From: an uncultured Prevotellaceae bacterium | GTDB lineage: Bacteria; Bacteroidota; Bacteroidia; Bacteroidales; Bacteroidaceae | Direction: 5' to 3' | DNA: 64,000 bases | Assembly (NCBI GenBank): GCA_900316645.1 | Contig: ONDP01000009.1 | Coordinates: 33,578-97,577, forward strand | In this document: positions 16,996 through 24,777 of the stretch, one piece after another | Numbering within the stretch: position 1 is the stretch's first letter | Layout of the letters: every line of letters begins with the position of its first letter | Program-made: the position numbers and the translations under genes | Notes under the pieces: generated by a model | What the model was told of the DNA's origin: nothing | Seen by the model: the letters and a program-made list of their open reading frames with translations, nothing else | Database searches by the model: none

Positions 16996-18258
16996 ATGGA
17001 ATTAAAAAGAGTAGTAGTAACAGGACTTGGAGCCGTTACACCACTTGGAAACAATCCTAAGGAGACTTGGGAAAATATGTTAGCAGGTAAGAGTGGTGCA
17101 GCACCGATTACCCTTTTCGATGCCTCTAAGTTCAAGACGCAGTTTGCCTGCGAAGTTAAGAATCTGAATGTAACTGATTTTATCGACCGTAAGGAAGCCC
17201 GCAAGATGGACCGTTATACCCAGCTTGCCATCATCGCTGCCAAGCAGGCCGTCGAGGATAGCAAGATGGATCTGGATGCTGAAGACATGAACCGCATTGG
17301 TGTGGTTTTTGGTGTTGGTATCGGTGGTATCAAGACTTTCGAGGAAGAGGTCAGCTATTATGGTGTACATCGTGAGGATGGTCCAAAGTTCAATCCTTTC
17401 TTCATCCCTAAGATGATTGCCGACATTGCTGCAGGTCAGATTTCTATCATGTATGGTTTCCATGGTCCCAACTATATCACATCTTCAGCTTGTGCTTCTT
17501 CTTCAAATGCATTGGCTGACGCCTTCAACCTGATTCGTCTGGGCAAAGCTAACGTGATTGTGGCTGGTGGTGCCGAGGCAGCTATCTGCGAGACAGGTGT
17601 AGGCGGTTTCAACGCCATGCACGCCCTCTCCACTCGTAATGACGAGCCCGAGAAAGCCAGTCGTCCATTCAGTGCCAGCCGTGATGGTTTCATCATGGGT
17701 GAGGGTGCAGGCTGTCTGATTCTCGAGGAACTGGAGCATGCCAAGGCTCGTGGTGCACAGATCTATGGCGAGATGGTTGGTGCCGGTATGAGTGCCGATG
17801 CTCACCACATCACCGCTTCTCACCCTGAGGGACTCGGTGCCAAGCTTGTGATGCAGAACGCATTGGAAGATGCCGGTATGAAGCCCGAGGATATTGACTA
17901 TATCAATGTTCATGGCACATCAACTCACGTTGGTGATATTTCCGAGGCTAAGGCTATTAAGGAAGTATTCGGCCAGCACGCTTTTGAATTGAACATTTCG
18001 TCGACCAAGTCAATGACCGGTCACCTGCTGGGAGCTGCCGGAGCTGTTGAGGCTATGGCTACCCTGTTGGCTGTCAAGAACGACATCATTCCTCCAACAA
18101 TTAATCATGAGGAGGATGACAAGGACGAGGAAATCGACTACAACCTGAATTTCACCTTCAACAAGGCACAGAAGCGTGAGGTACGTGCAGGACTCAGCAA
18201 CACCTTCGGTTTCGGAGGCCACAACGCTTGTGTAGTATTCAAGAAGTATGCTGAATAA
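16996..18258 (+). CDS. fabF: 3-oxoacyl-ACP synthase II
   Basis: Condensing enzyme that extends acyl-ACP with malonyl-ACP in fatty-acid elongation. The 420-residue thiolase-fold protein shows the nucleophile cysteine in SSACASSSNALADA, the two catalytic histidines in INVHGTSTHVGD and SMTGHLLGAAG, and the C-terminal NTFGFGGHNA. Length is normal. It follows acpP and overlaps the start of rnc by 11 bp: the acpP-fabF-rnc order common in Bacteroidetes. Confidence 0.97.
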   Translation: MELKRVVVTGLGAVTPLGNNPKETWENMLAGKSGAAPITLFDASKFKTQFACEVKNLNVTDFIDRKEARKMDRYTQLAIIAAKQAVEDSKMDLDAEDMNRIGVVFGVGIGGIKTFEEEVSYYGVHREDGPKFNPFFIPKMIADIAAGQISIMYGFHGPNYITSSACASSSNALADAFNLIRLGKANVIVAGGAEAAICETGVGGFNAMHALSTRNDEPEKASRPFSASRDGFIMGEGAGCLILEELEHAKARGAQIYGEMVGAGMSADAHHITASHPEGLGAKLVMQNALEDAGMKPEDIDYINVHGTSTHVGDISEAKAIKEVFGQHAFELNISSTKSMTGHLLGAAGAVEAMATLLAVKNDIIPPTINHEEDDKDEEIDYNLNFTFNKAQKREVRAGLSNTFGFGGHNACVVFKKYAE

Positions 18259-19258
18259 TTCGAACTTTATCGATAGGATAAGGCTCCCTTTCCGCAAGGA
18301 GAAGGAGCTTTATTCTTCTTTATACCGTGTCTTAGGCTTCTATCCCCGAAACATCCAGCTTTATAAGCAGGCGCTGATGCATAAGAGCGTCAAAAAGCGC
18401 AACGAGAAAGGTCGTCCGCTGAACAATGAGCGACTGGAGTTTCTGGGTGACGCCATCCTCGACGCAGTGGTAGGCGATATCGTATTTCGCCATTTTGAAG
18501 GCAAACGTGAGGGTTTTCTCACCAATGCGCGTTCCAAGTTGGTACAGCGTGAAACACTGGGTAAGCTCGCCAAGGAGATGGGAATCACTGAAATGGTCAC
18601 GATGTCTGGTCAGGCTACATCGCACAATAGTTATATGGGAGGCAATGCTTTCGAGGCATTGGTGGGTGCGATCTATCTTGACAGAGGCTATAGCGCCTGC
18701 ATGAAATTCATGGAGAAGCGCATCCTGAAACAGTTGATCAATATCGACAAGGTAGCCTATAAGGAAGTTAACTTCAAGTCGAAGCTTTTGGAATGGAGTC
18801 AGAAAAACCGTGTCAAACTGGAATATCGTCAGTTGGAGCAGAAGCTTGACGAGCACAACAGTCCCGTTTTCCTCTATCAAGTACTGATAGAAGGTGTGGA
18901 GGGCTGTTCCGGAAAGGGCTATTCCAAGAAGGAGAGTCAGCAACTCGCCAGTAAGGAAACCCTGCAGCGCCTGCGTCGTGAGCCTCAGTTTATTGATGCC
19001 ATTTTTGGGGCAAAGGCCGAGCGTACCAAGATGGAGGAAGAGCCAGTCAGTGTACCTGAGGATTTCGAGGCGCTTGCTATGGTCCAAGAGGAAACTAATC
19101 AAGAAAAGCCTGTAGCAGCAAGCCCGAAACCCAGTTCTCAGCATGTAGAAGATGAGTTCTCGCTTGATGAAATCACAGCAACTCCACGCGAAAAGACCCG
19201 CGAGGAAATTATTGCTGAGGCAGAAGAAGCGGCATTTGCTGAGGCTGAGACCAAATAA
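18248..19258 (+). CDS. rnc: Ribonuclease III with long C-terminal tail
   Basis: Double-strand-specific endoribonuclease for rRNA and mRNA processing. The nuclease domain has the signature NNERLEFLGDAILDAVVGDI and the second metal-binding segment GNAFEALVGAIYLDRG; a double-stranded RNA-binding domain follows (GKGYSKKESQQLASKETLQRL). At 336 residues it is about 100 longer than E. coli RNase III: the extra tail is acidic and low in complexity (FEALAMVQEETNQEKPVAAS..). The start overlaps the fabF 3' end by 11 bp, suggesting coupled translation. Confidence 0.95.
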   Translation: MLNNSNFIDRIRLPFRKEKELYSSLYRVLGFYPRNIQLYKQALMHKSVKKRNEKGRPLNNERLEFLGDAILDAVVGDIVFRHFEGKREGFLTNARSKLVQRETLGKLAKEMGITEMVTMSGQATSHNSYMGGNAFEALVGAIYLDRGYSACMKFMEKRILKQLINIDKVAYKEVNFKSKLLEWSQKNRVKLEYRQLEQKLDEHNSPVFLYQVLIEGVEGCSGKGYSKKESQQLASKETLQRLRREPQFIDAIFGAKAERTKMEEEPVSVPEDFEALAMVQEETNQEKPVAASPKPSSQHVEDEFSLDEITATPREKTREEIIAEAEEAAFAEAETK

Positions 19259-19296
19259 AAATAATTAAATTATTTGGTAGTTCATCCGAATTACAT

Positions 19297-19304
19297 TATT
19301 TTTG
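19297..19304 (+). promoter_or_regulatory. Bacteroidetes -7 box TATTTTTG for the GH3-like gene
   Basis: TATTTTTG fits TAnnTTTG and lies 21 bases upstream of the ATG at 19326. Confidence 0.55.
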
Positions 19305-19325
19305 CACGTTGTATAGAATATAACG

Positions 19326-20831
19326 ATGAGTATTACAAGTTTAGTACGATATGTTTTTGAGCCTCGTATGCGCGACTTGGAGAAGCATCAGACACAAGGT
19401 GAACTGTTGCAGCGCCGAGTATTGAACCATCTGGTTCAGACTGCCAAGAATACGGAGTATGGCAAGAAGTATGCCTTTGCTGCCATGAAAGGCTATGATG
19501 ACTTTATCAAGCATTGTCCTGTTAACACCTACGAGGAGTTGAAGGAACAGATAGACCGCATGCGCCACGGGGAGTCGGATGTGCTGTGGAAAGGTCGTGT
19601 GAAATGGTATGCCAAGTCGAGTGGTACCACCAACGACAAGTCGAAGTTCATTCCTGTCAGTGCCGAAGGTCTTCAGAAGATTCACTATGCCGGTGGTTTC
19701 GACTCGGTGGCTCTCTATCTGAGAAATAATCCCAAGAGTCGTTTGTTCGACGGACGAGCCCTGATACTGGGAGGCAGTCATGCGCCTAACTATAATCTGC
19801 CAGGTTCCTTGGTGGGCGACCTCAGTGCTATCCTGATAGAGAACATCAATCCCCTGGCCAATCTGGTGCGTGTTCCCAAGAAGCAGACAGCCTTGCTGGA
19901 AGATTTCGAAATCAAGCGAGAGCGTATAGCCCGTGAGGCGATGAACAAGAATGTGACCAATATCTCGGGCGTTCCTTCCTGGATGTTGTCAGTCTTGAAC
20001 TGCATGATGGAAATCACGGGTAAGACGCATTTGGAGGAGGTATGGCCTAACTTAGAGGTGTTCTTCCACGGAGGTGTAGCCTTTACGCCTTATCGTAAAC
20101 AGTACGAGCAACTCATCACGTCGCCCAATATGCACTATATGGAAACCTATAATGCCAGCGAAGGCTTCTTCGGACTGCAGGACGACCCTGCAGACAAGTC
20201 GATGTTGCTGATGTTGGATTATGGGGTGTTCTATGAGTTTGAGGACCTCTCCTGCGAAACAGGAGAGCACATTGTGCCGCTTTGGGGTGTCGAGAAAGAC
20301 AAGAATTACGCTATGCTGATTTCCACTTCGTGTGGTCTTTGGCGTTATAAGATTGGCGACACCGTTCGCTTCACCTCCACCAATCCCTATAAGTTTGTCA
20401 TTACGGGTCGTACCAAGAGTTTCATCAATGCCTTTGGCGAGGAACTCATTGTGGACAATGCGGAACAGGGACTCAGCTATGCCTGCCAGCAGACGGGTGC
20501 TGAGGTGTTGGAATATACGGCAGCTCCTGTGTTTATGGATGCCAATGCGAAATGCCGCCACCAATGGCTCATCGAGTTCTCCAAGCCTCCACAGGACCTG
20601 AAGGTGTTTGCACAACTGCTCGACCAGAAGTTGCAGGAAGTGAACAGCGACTATGAGGCCAAGCGTTTTAAGAACATCACATTGCAGCCCCTCGAACTGA
20701 TAGAGGCACGTCAGGGTCTTTTCAATGACTGGCTGAAAATGCGTGGCAAGTTAGGAGGGCAGCATAAGGTGCCTCGCTTGAGCAATTCGCGTGAGCATAT
20801 CGAGCAACTTCTCGCACTTAATGAGAAATGA
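19326..20831 (+). CDS. GH3-family acyl-adenylating protein
   Basis: A 501-residue member of the GH3 family, named after plant auxin-responsive amidosynthetases, which adenylate carboxylic acids and link them to amino acids. The ATP/AMP-binding motif KSSGTTNDKSKFIPVS, MHYMETYNASEGFFGLQ and the hinge VITGRTKSFINAFGEEL are visible. Bacteroidetes usually carry one copy; its substrate is not known to me. The stop codon overlaps the first possible codons of the next frame, so the two may be co-transcribed. Confidence 0.9.
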   Translation: MSITSLVRYVFEPRMRDLEKHQTQGELLQRRVLNHLVQTAKNTEYGKKYAFAAMKGYDDFIKHCPVNTYEELKEQIDRMRHGESDVLWKGRVKWYAKSSGTTNDKSKFIPVSAEGLQKIHYAGGFDSVALYLRNNPKSRLFDGRALILGGSHAPNYNLPGSLVGDLSAILIENINPLANLVRVPKKQTALLEDFEIKRERIAREAMNKNVTNISGVPSWMLSVLNCMMEITGKTHLEEVWPNLEVFFHGGVAFTPYRKQYEQLITSPNMHYMETYNASEGFFGLQDDPADKSMLLMLDYGVFYEFEDLSCETGEHIVPLWGVEKDKNYAMLISTSCGLWRYKIGDTVRFTSTNPYKFVITGRTKSFINAFGEELIVDNAEQGLSYACQQTGAEVLEYTAAPVFMDANAKCRHQWLIEFSKPPQDLKVFAQLLDQKLQEVNSDYEAKRFKNITLQPLELIEARQGLFNDWLKMRGKLGGQHKVPRLSNSREHIEQLLALNEK

Positions 20832-20893
20832 GTAATGAGGAATTAGAAATGAAATTGAAGAATGAGAAATTGATAAACCTGGGAAAGAGGTTG

Positions 20894-22867
20894 ATGACAG
20901 TGAGAATGTTCATGAAAATGCTGTGTATTGCATTTCTCATTTCTCATTTCTCTTTTCTCATTTCGAGCTGCGCCCGTATGGGTCAGCCTGACGGAGGATG
21001 GTATGACGACGACCCTCCACGCATTATCGGTTCCACACCGGCAGACGGAGCTACTGAGGTGACAGCGAAGAAAATAACCATCCAGTTTGATGAATACATC
21101 AAGTTGGCTGATGCCTCTCAGAAGGTCATCGTGTCGCCGCCTCAGTTGGAGATGCCGGAAATCAAGGAATCAGGTAAGAAGATTGTGGTGGAGCTGAAAG
21201 ACTCGCTCAAGCCCAATATGACTTACACCATAGACTTCAGCGATGCTATCAGCGACAACAACGAGGGCAATCCCTTGGGCAACTACACCTTTACCTTCTC
21301 AACGGGTGAGCAGATTGACACTTTTGAGGTAGCGGGTAATGTGCTGGATGCCTCCAATCTTGAACCTGTCAAGGGAATCTTGGTGGGTCTTTATGACGAC
21401 CTCAGCGATTCGGCTTTTAAGACCAAGCCCCTGTTGCGCGTTTCCAGAACCGACGGACGCGGACGCTTTGTCATCAAGGGTGTAGCACCAGGTGAATATC
21501 GTGTCTATGCCCTGCAAGATGCTGACGGCGACTATGTGTTCAATCAGAAGAGTGAGATGATAGCCTTCTCGCATCAGACCTACAAGCCATCGAGTAAGCC
21601 CGACATCCGTCAGGACACGATATGGAAGGACACCCTGCATATCGACAATATCATACAGGTGCCCTATACCCATTTCTATCCTGACGACGTCACGTTGCTG
21701 GCCTTCCAGGAAGTGCAGACAAATCGCTATCTGCTCAAACAACCTGAGCGCACGGAGGCCAATCGCTTTACCCTCTATTTCAGCTACGGAAATCCCGAAC
21801 TGCCTGTTATCAAGGGCATGAACTTCAACGAGCATGATGCTTTCCTGCTGGAGGCTTCTCAGAAGAAAGATACGCTGACCTATTGGTTGAGCGACACCAC
21901 CCTTGTCAACCAGGACACGCTGCGAATGGAACTCAGTTATCTGATGACCGATTCGGCTGGTGTGCTGATAACGCAAGTGGATACTGTTGAAGTACTAGCG
22001 AAGACTAGTTACGAGAAGCGCCAGAAGGAGCGCAAGAAAGCTATTGAAGAATGGGAGAAGAAGCAGGAGAAGCTGAAGAAACGTGGCGATCCCTACGACA
22101 GCATTATGCCTCCCGAACCATTGAAGGTAAAGTACAATGTGAAACAGCAGATGGATCCCGACTATGTTTCCACCTTCGAAATGCCTGCTCCGTTGGCGCA
22201 TTGCGATACGTCAGCCATCCATCTCTATACGAAGATAGATTCGCTATGGTATAACACCCCGTTCGAGTTCCGACAACGTGATGCCTCGTTGCGCCTCTAT
22301 GAGTTTATTGCCGAATGGCGGCCCGATACGGAGTATAGTCTGGAAATTGACTCAGCTGCCTTTGTCGATATCTATGGTATAGCCTCAACACCATATAAGG
22401 TAGGCGTCAAGGTTCATTCGATGGACGATTATGCCACGCTGCTGATGCAATTGAGCGGTATCAGTGATACGACTGTTGTGGTGGAGTTGCTCGATAAGGG
22501 CGACAAGCCTATCAAGCAGGTGAGGGCAGAGGGCGGCAGTGCCGAATTCTTCTACATGGCTCCTGGCATCTATTATGTACGGGCCTTTGTCGATAAGAAT
22601 GGCAATGGTCGTTGGGATACGGGCATTTACGACGAGGACTTGCAGCCCGAGGATGTTTACTATTATCCCAAGAGCATTGAGTGCAAAGCCAAGTTCGACA
22701 TCACCTTACCTTGGAATCTGTTGGGCACGCCACGCATTCAGCAAAAGCCCGGTGCTATCACCAAGCAAAAGCCTGACAAGGAACAGAAGAAGCTTCGCAA
22801 TCGCAATGAGGAGCGAGCCAGGGAGTTAGGCATAGAGTATATCAAGAAAAGTTCAATGATCAAATAG
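20894..22867 (+). CDS. Ig-like (Big_5) outer-surface lipoprotein
   Basis: About 657 residues. The start at ATG 20894 gives a lipoprotein signal peptide ending in the lipobox LISSC; the frame is open further upstream to 20828, but that segment is itself repeat-derived. After the Cys come a Big_5 Ig-like domain (IIGSTPADGATEVTAKKITIQFDEYI..), a carboxypeptidase-regulatory-like strand domain (EVAGNVLDASNLEPVKGI) and a long strand-rich region ending in a basic tail (EERARELGIEYIKK). The hydrophobic core of the signal peptide, FLISHFSFLIS, is encoded by a 7-bp repeat tract. Function unknown; probably exported through Lgt/Lsp. Confidence 0.85.
   Translation: MTVRMFMKMLCIAFLISHFSFLISSCARMGQPDGGWYDDDPPRIIGSTPADGATEVTAKKITIQFDEYIKLADASQKVIVSPPQLEMPEIKESGKKIVVELKDSLKPNMTYTIDFSDAISDNNEGNPLGNYTFTFSTGEQIDTFEVAGNVLDASNLEPVKGILVGLYDDLSDSAFKTKPLLRVSRTDGRGRFVIKGVAPGEYRVYALQDADGDYVFNQKSEMIAFSHQTYKPSSKPDIRQDTIWKDTLHIDNIIQVPYTHFYPDDVTLLAFQEVQTNRYLLKQPERTEANRFTLYFSYGNPELPVIKGMNFNEHDAFLLEASQKKDTLTYWLSDTTLVNQDTLRMELSYLMTDSAGVLITQVDTVEVLAKTSYEKRQKERKKAIEEWEKKQEKLKKRGDPYDSIMPPEPLKVKYNVKQQMDPDYVSTFEMPAPLAHCDTSAIHLYTKIDSLWYNTPFEFRQRDASLRLYEFIAEWRPDTEYSLEIDSAAFVDIYGIASTPYKVGVKVHSMDDYATLLMQLSGISDTTVVVELLDKGDKPIKQVRAEGGSAEFFYMAPGIYYVRAFVDKNGNGRWDTGIYDEDLQPEDVYYYPKSIECKAKFDITLPWNLLGTPRIQQKPGAITKQKPDKEQKKLRNRNEERARELGIEYIKKSSMIK
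20931..20965 (+). repeat. 7-bp tandem repeat, unit CATTTCT, encoding a signal-peptide core
   Basis: CATTTCT CATTTCT CATTTCT CTTTTCT CATTTCG, five units, lie inside the lipoprotein gene and encode its hydrophobic region. Complementary GAGAAATGAG-type units occur about 80-110 bp upstream. Confidence 0.9.
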
Positions 22868-22875
22868 AAATAATC

Positions 22876-23682
22876 ATGAAACGACTGTTGTTTGTATTTT
22901 TTGCATCATTCAGTATGATGGCAGCTCATGCCCAGTGTGGTATTGAGAATACGGCGTTTAAGTCAGGGGAGTATCTCTCTTACGACCTCTATTTCAATTG
23001 GAAGTTCGTGTGGGTAAAGGTGGGTACAGCATCTATGTCAACGGTGCAGTCAACGCGCAATGGTGTTCCTGCCTATCGTACAAGTTTGATAACTCGAGGC
23101 AATAGCAGACTCGACAACTATTTCGTGATGCGCGATACCCTGTTGTGCTATACGAATTTAGACCTGTCACCTATTTATTTCCGCAAGGGTGCCCGTGAAG
23201 GTAAGCGCTACTATGTGGACGAGTTGTGGTACACCTATCCCAACAACAACTGTCATCTGCGCATGCATCGTATCGACGCGGACGGTGAGGTGCATTGGAA
23301 AGATGCAGAATACAAGGATTGCATCTACGACATGATGAGCATCTTCCTGCGAGCCCGCAATTTCGATGCTGACAAATTGAAGGTGGGCGAGAACATCCCC
23401 ATGCCTATCAGTGATGCCAGTCGCCTGTCGAACTCGTGGCTGAAATATACAGGTAAGACAACGCTGAAGATGAAGAACAACTCCACCAAATACCGTTGTT
23501 TGGTCTTCTCGTTTATCGAGCGTGAGAACGGCAAGAACAAGGAGTTGATTCGTTTCTTCGTGACAGACGACAAGAACCACTTGCCCGTGCGCCTTGACCT
23601 CTTCCTTTCCTTTGGTTCGGCCAAGTGCTATCTCACAGGCATGAAGGGACTCCGCAACGAGATGGAGTCAAGAGTGCAATGA
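22876..23682 (+). CDS. DUF3108 exported protein
   Basis: A 268-residue periplasmic protein with signal peptide MKRLLFVFFASFSMMAAHA and the DUF3108 opening CGIENTAFKSGEYLSYDLYFNWKFVWVKVG. These proteins are strand-rich and of unknown role, widely conserved in Bacteroidetes. It follows the Ig-like lipoprotein by 8 bp, so the GH3-lipoprotein-DUF3108 group is probably one transcript. It ends 3 bp from the convergent aldo/keto reductase. Confidence 0.9.
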   Translation: MKRLLFVFFASFSMMAAHAQCGIENTAFKSGEYLSYDLYFNWKFVWVKVGTASMSTVQSTRNGVPAYRTSLITRGNSRLDNYFVMRDTLLCYTNLDLSPIYFRKGAREGKRYYVDELWYTYPNNNCHLRMHRIDADGEVHWKDAEYKDCIYDMMSIFLRARNFDADKLKVGENIPMPISDASRLSNSWLKYTGKTTLKMKNNSTKYRCLVFSFIERENGKNKELIRFFVTDDKNHLPVRLDLFLSFGSAKCYLTGMKGLRNEMESRVQ

Positions 23683-23685
23683 CGA

Positions 23686-24630
23686 TTATCTGACGACTTT
23701 CAGGTTGCGGGCCAATTGCTCGGTTGAGCTGGCTCCTACGAGTACCGATGTTACTCCTTCCTGTGCCAATATCCAGGCGAGTGCTTTTTCTGCAAGGCTC
23801 TCGCCTTTCTTTTGTGCCTCGTCGTTCCATTGGCGCAACTGTGCCAACAGTTCTGGAGTGAGCATTTCCTCTCGGAGGAAAACACCCTTCGACATACGGG
23901 AATCCTTGGGAATACCATTCAGGTAACGGTCGGTCAGCAATCCCTGTGCCAATGGCGAGAAGGCGATAAAGCCCACACCGGCCTCATGACACAGTTGCAG
24001 GATGCCCTCCTCAATGGGAGCCTTGTGCAGCATGTTCAGTTTTCCTTGGTATATCAGCAGCGGTGTGTCGTGACGCTTTAAGTATTCGATACCAAAGCGC
24101 AAAGCTTCCAAAGGCCAGTTCGAGATACCCACATAGAGCGCCTTGCCAGCACGGACTACATCCACCAGCGTCTGCAGCGTCTCTTCCAATGGAGTATTGG
24201 GGTCGTAACGGTGACTATAGAACAGATCGACATAATCCAGATGCATACGCTTCAGACTCTGGTCGAGCGAAGCCATCAGATATTTGCGTGAGCCCCAATC
24301 ACCATAAGGGCCAGCCCACATACCGTAACCGGCTTTGGTAGAGATAAACAGTTCGTCGCGATAGGGACGCAGGTCATCGTCCATGATGCGTCCCAGCGTC
24401 TCTTCTGCCGACCCAGGTGCTGGCCCGTAGTTGTTAGCCAAGTCGAGATGGGTCACTCCGTGATCAAAGGCATAGCGCACTATTTCCCTGCTTCGCTCGT
24501 AGGGATCCACACTCCCGAAGTTATGCCACATACCCAGTGACACCTTAGGCAACATTACGCCTGAGCGTCCACAACGCTCATACTGCATCCCATTCTCATA
24601 ACGCTTTGCGTCAGCTAAATATCTTTCCAT
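23686..24630 (-). CDS. Aldo/keto reductase, YghZ/Kv-beta-like
   Basis: A 314-residue NADPH-dependent TIM-barrel reductase. The catalytic set is visible: Asp and Tyr in HLDLANNYGPAPGSAEE, Lys in FISTKAGYGMW, His in LFYSHRYDP. The N-terminal GRSGVMLPKVSLGMWHNFG matches the YghZ (L-glyceraldehyde-3-phosphate reductase) branch. I start at 24630 (MERYLADAKRYENG), which matches the N-terminus of that family; an alternative ATG lies at 24651. The true substrate is uncertain. Confidence 0.92.
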   Translation of the reverse strand: MERYLADAKRYENGMQYERCGRSGVMLPKVSLGMWHNFGSVDPYERSREIVRYAFDHGVTHLDLANNYGPAPGSAEETLGRIMDDDLRPYRDELFISTKAGYGMWAGPYGDWGSRKYLMASLDQSLKRMHLDYVDLFYSHRYDPNTPLEETLQTLVDVVRAGKALYVGISNWPLEALRFGIEYLKRHDTPLLIYQGKLNMLHKAPIEEGILQLCHEAGVGFIAFSPLAQGLLTDRYLNGIPKDSRMSKGVFLREEMLTPELLAQLRQWNDEAQKKGESLAEKALAWILAQEGVTSVLVGASSTEQLARNLKVVR

Positions 24631-24703
24631 CTTCTTATAGTAATATTTCATGGGCAAAGATACTAAAATTCCCGATAATCTTTGCAAGTAAAGGAGTTTT
24701 TTG

Positions 24704-24711
24704 TATCTTTG
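24704..24711 (+). promoter_or_regulatory. Bacteroidetes -7 box TATCTTTG upstream of the sigma-barrel gene
   Basis: A housekeeping-type TATCTTTG about 67 bases upstream of the chosen ATG (24778). With the two-box element at 24732 downstream of it, the gene may have two promoters. Confidence 0.5.
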
Positions 24712-24731
24712 TCAAAGAATAAAGAGAGTGC

Positions 24732-24773
24732 CGTGCAGTCTTTTCCACAAAGTCAGGACTCTATAAATAGAGA
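24732..24773 (+). promoter_or_regulatory. Two-box element CGTGCAGTC-N15-GGACTCTATAAATAGAGA, copy 1
   Basis: This element recurs at 26513 upstream of the next gene with identical 15-base spacing and a single difference in the second box. The second box contains the palindrome CTCTAT-aa-ATAGAG. It ends about 5 bases before the sigma-barrel ATG. The two-box layout fits a dedicated ECF promoter or an operator; this is inference. Confidence 0.6.
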
Positions 24774-24777
24774 TGTT

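Noticed and set aside
24682-24777. Upstream in-frame extension of the sigma-barrel gene from 24682
   Set aside because: It runs through the -7 box and the two-box element; region 2 of the sigma factor begins after 24778.
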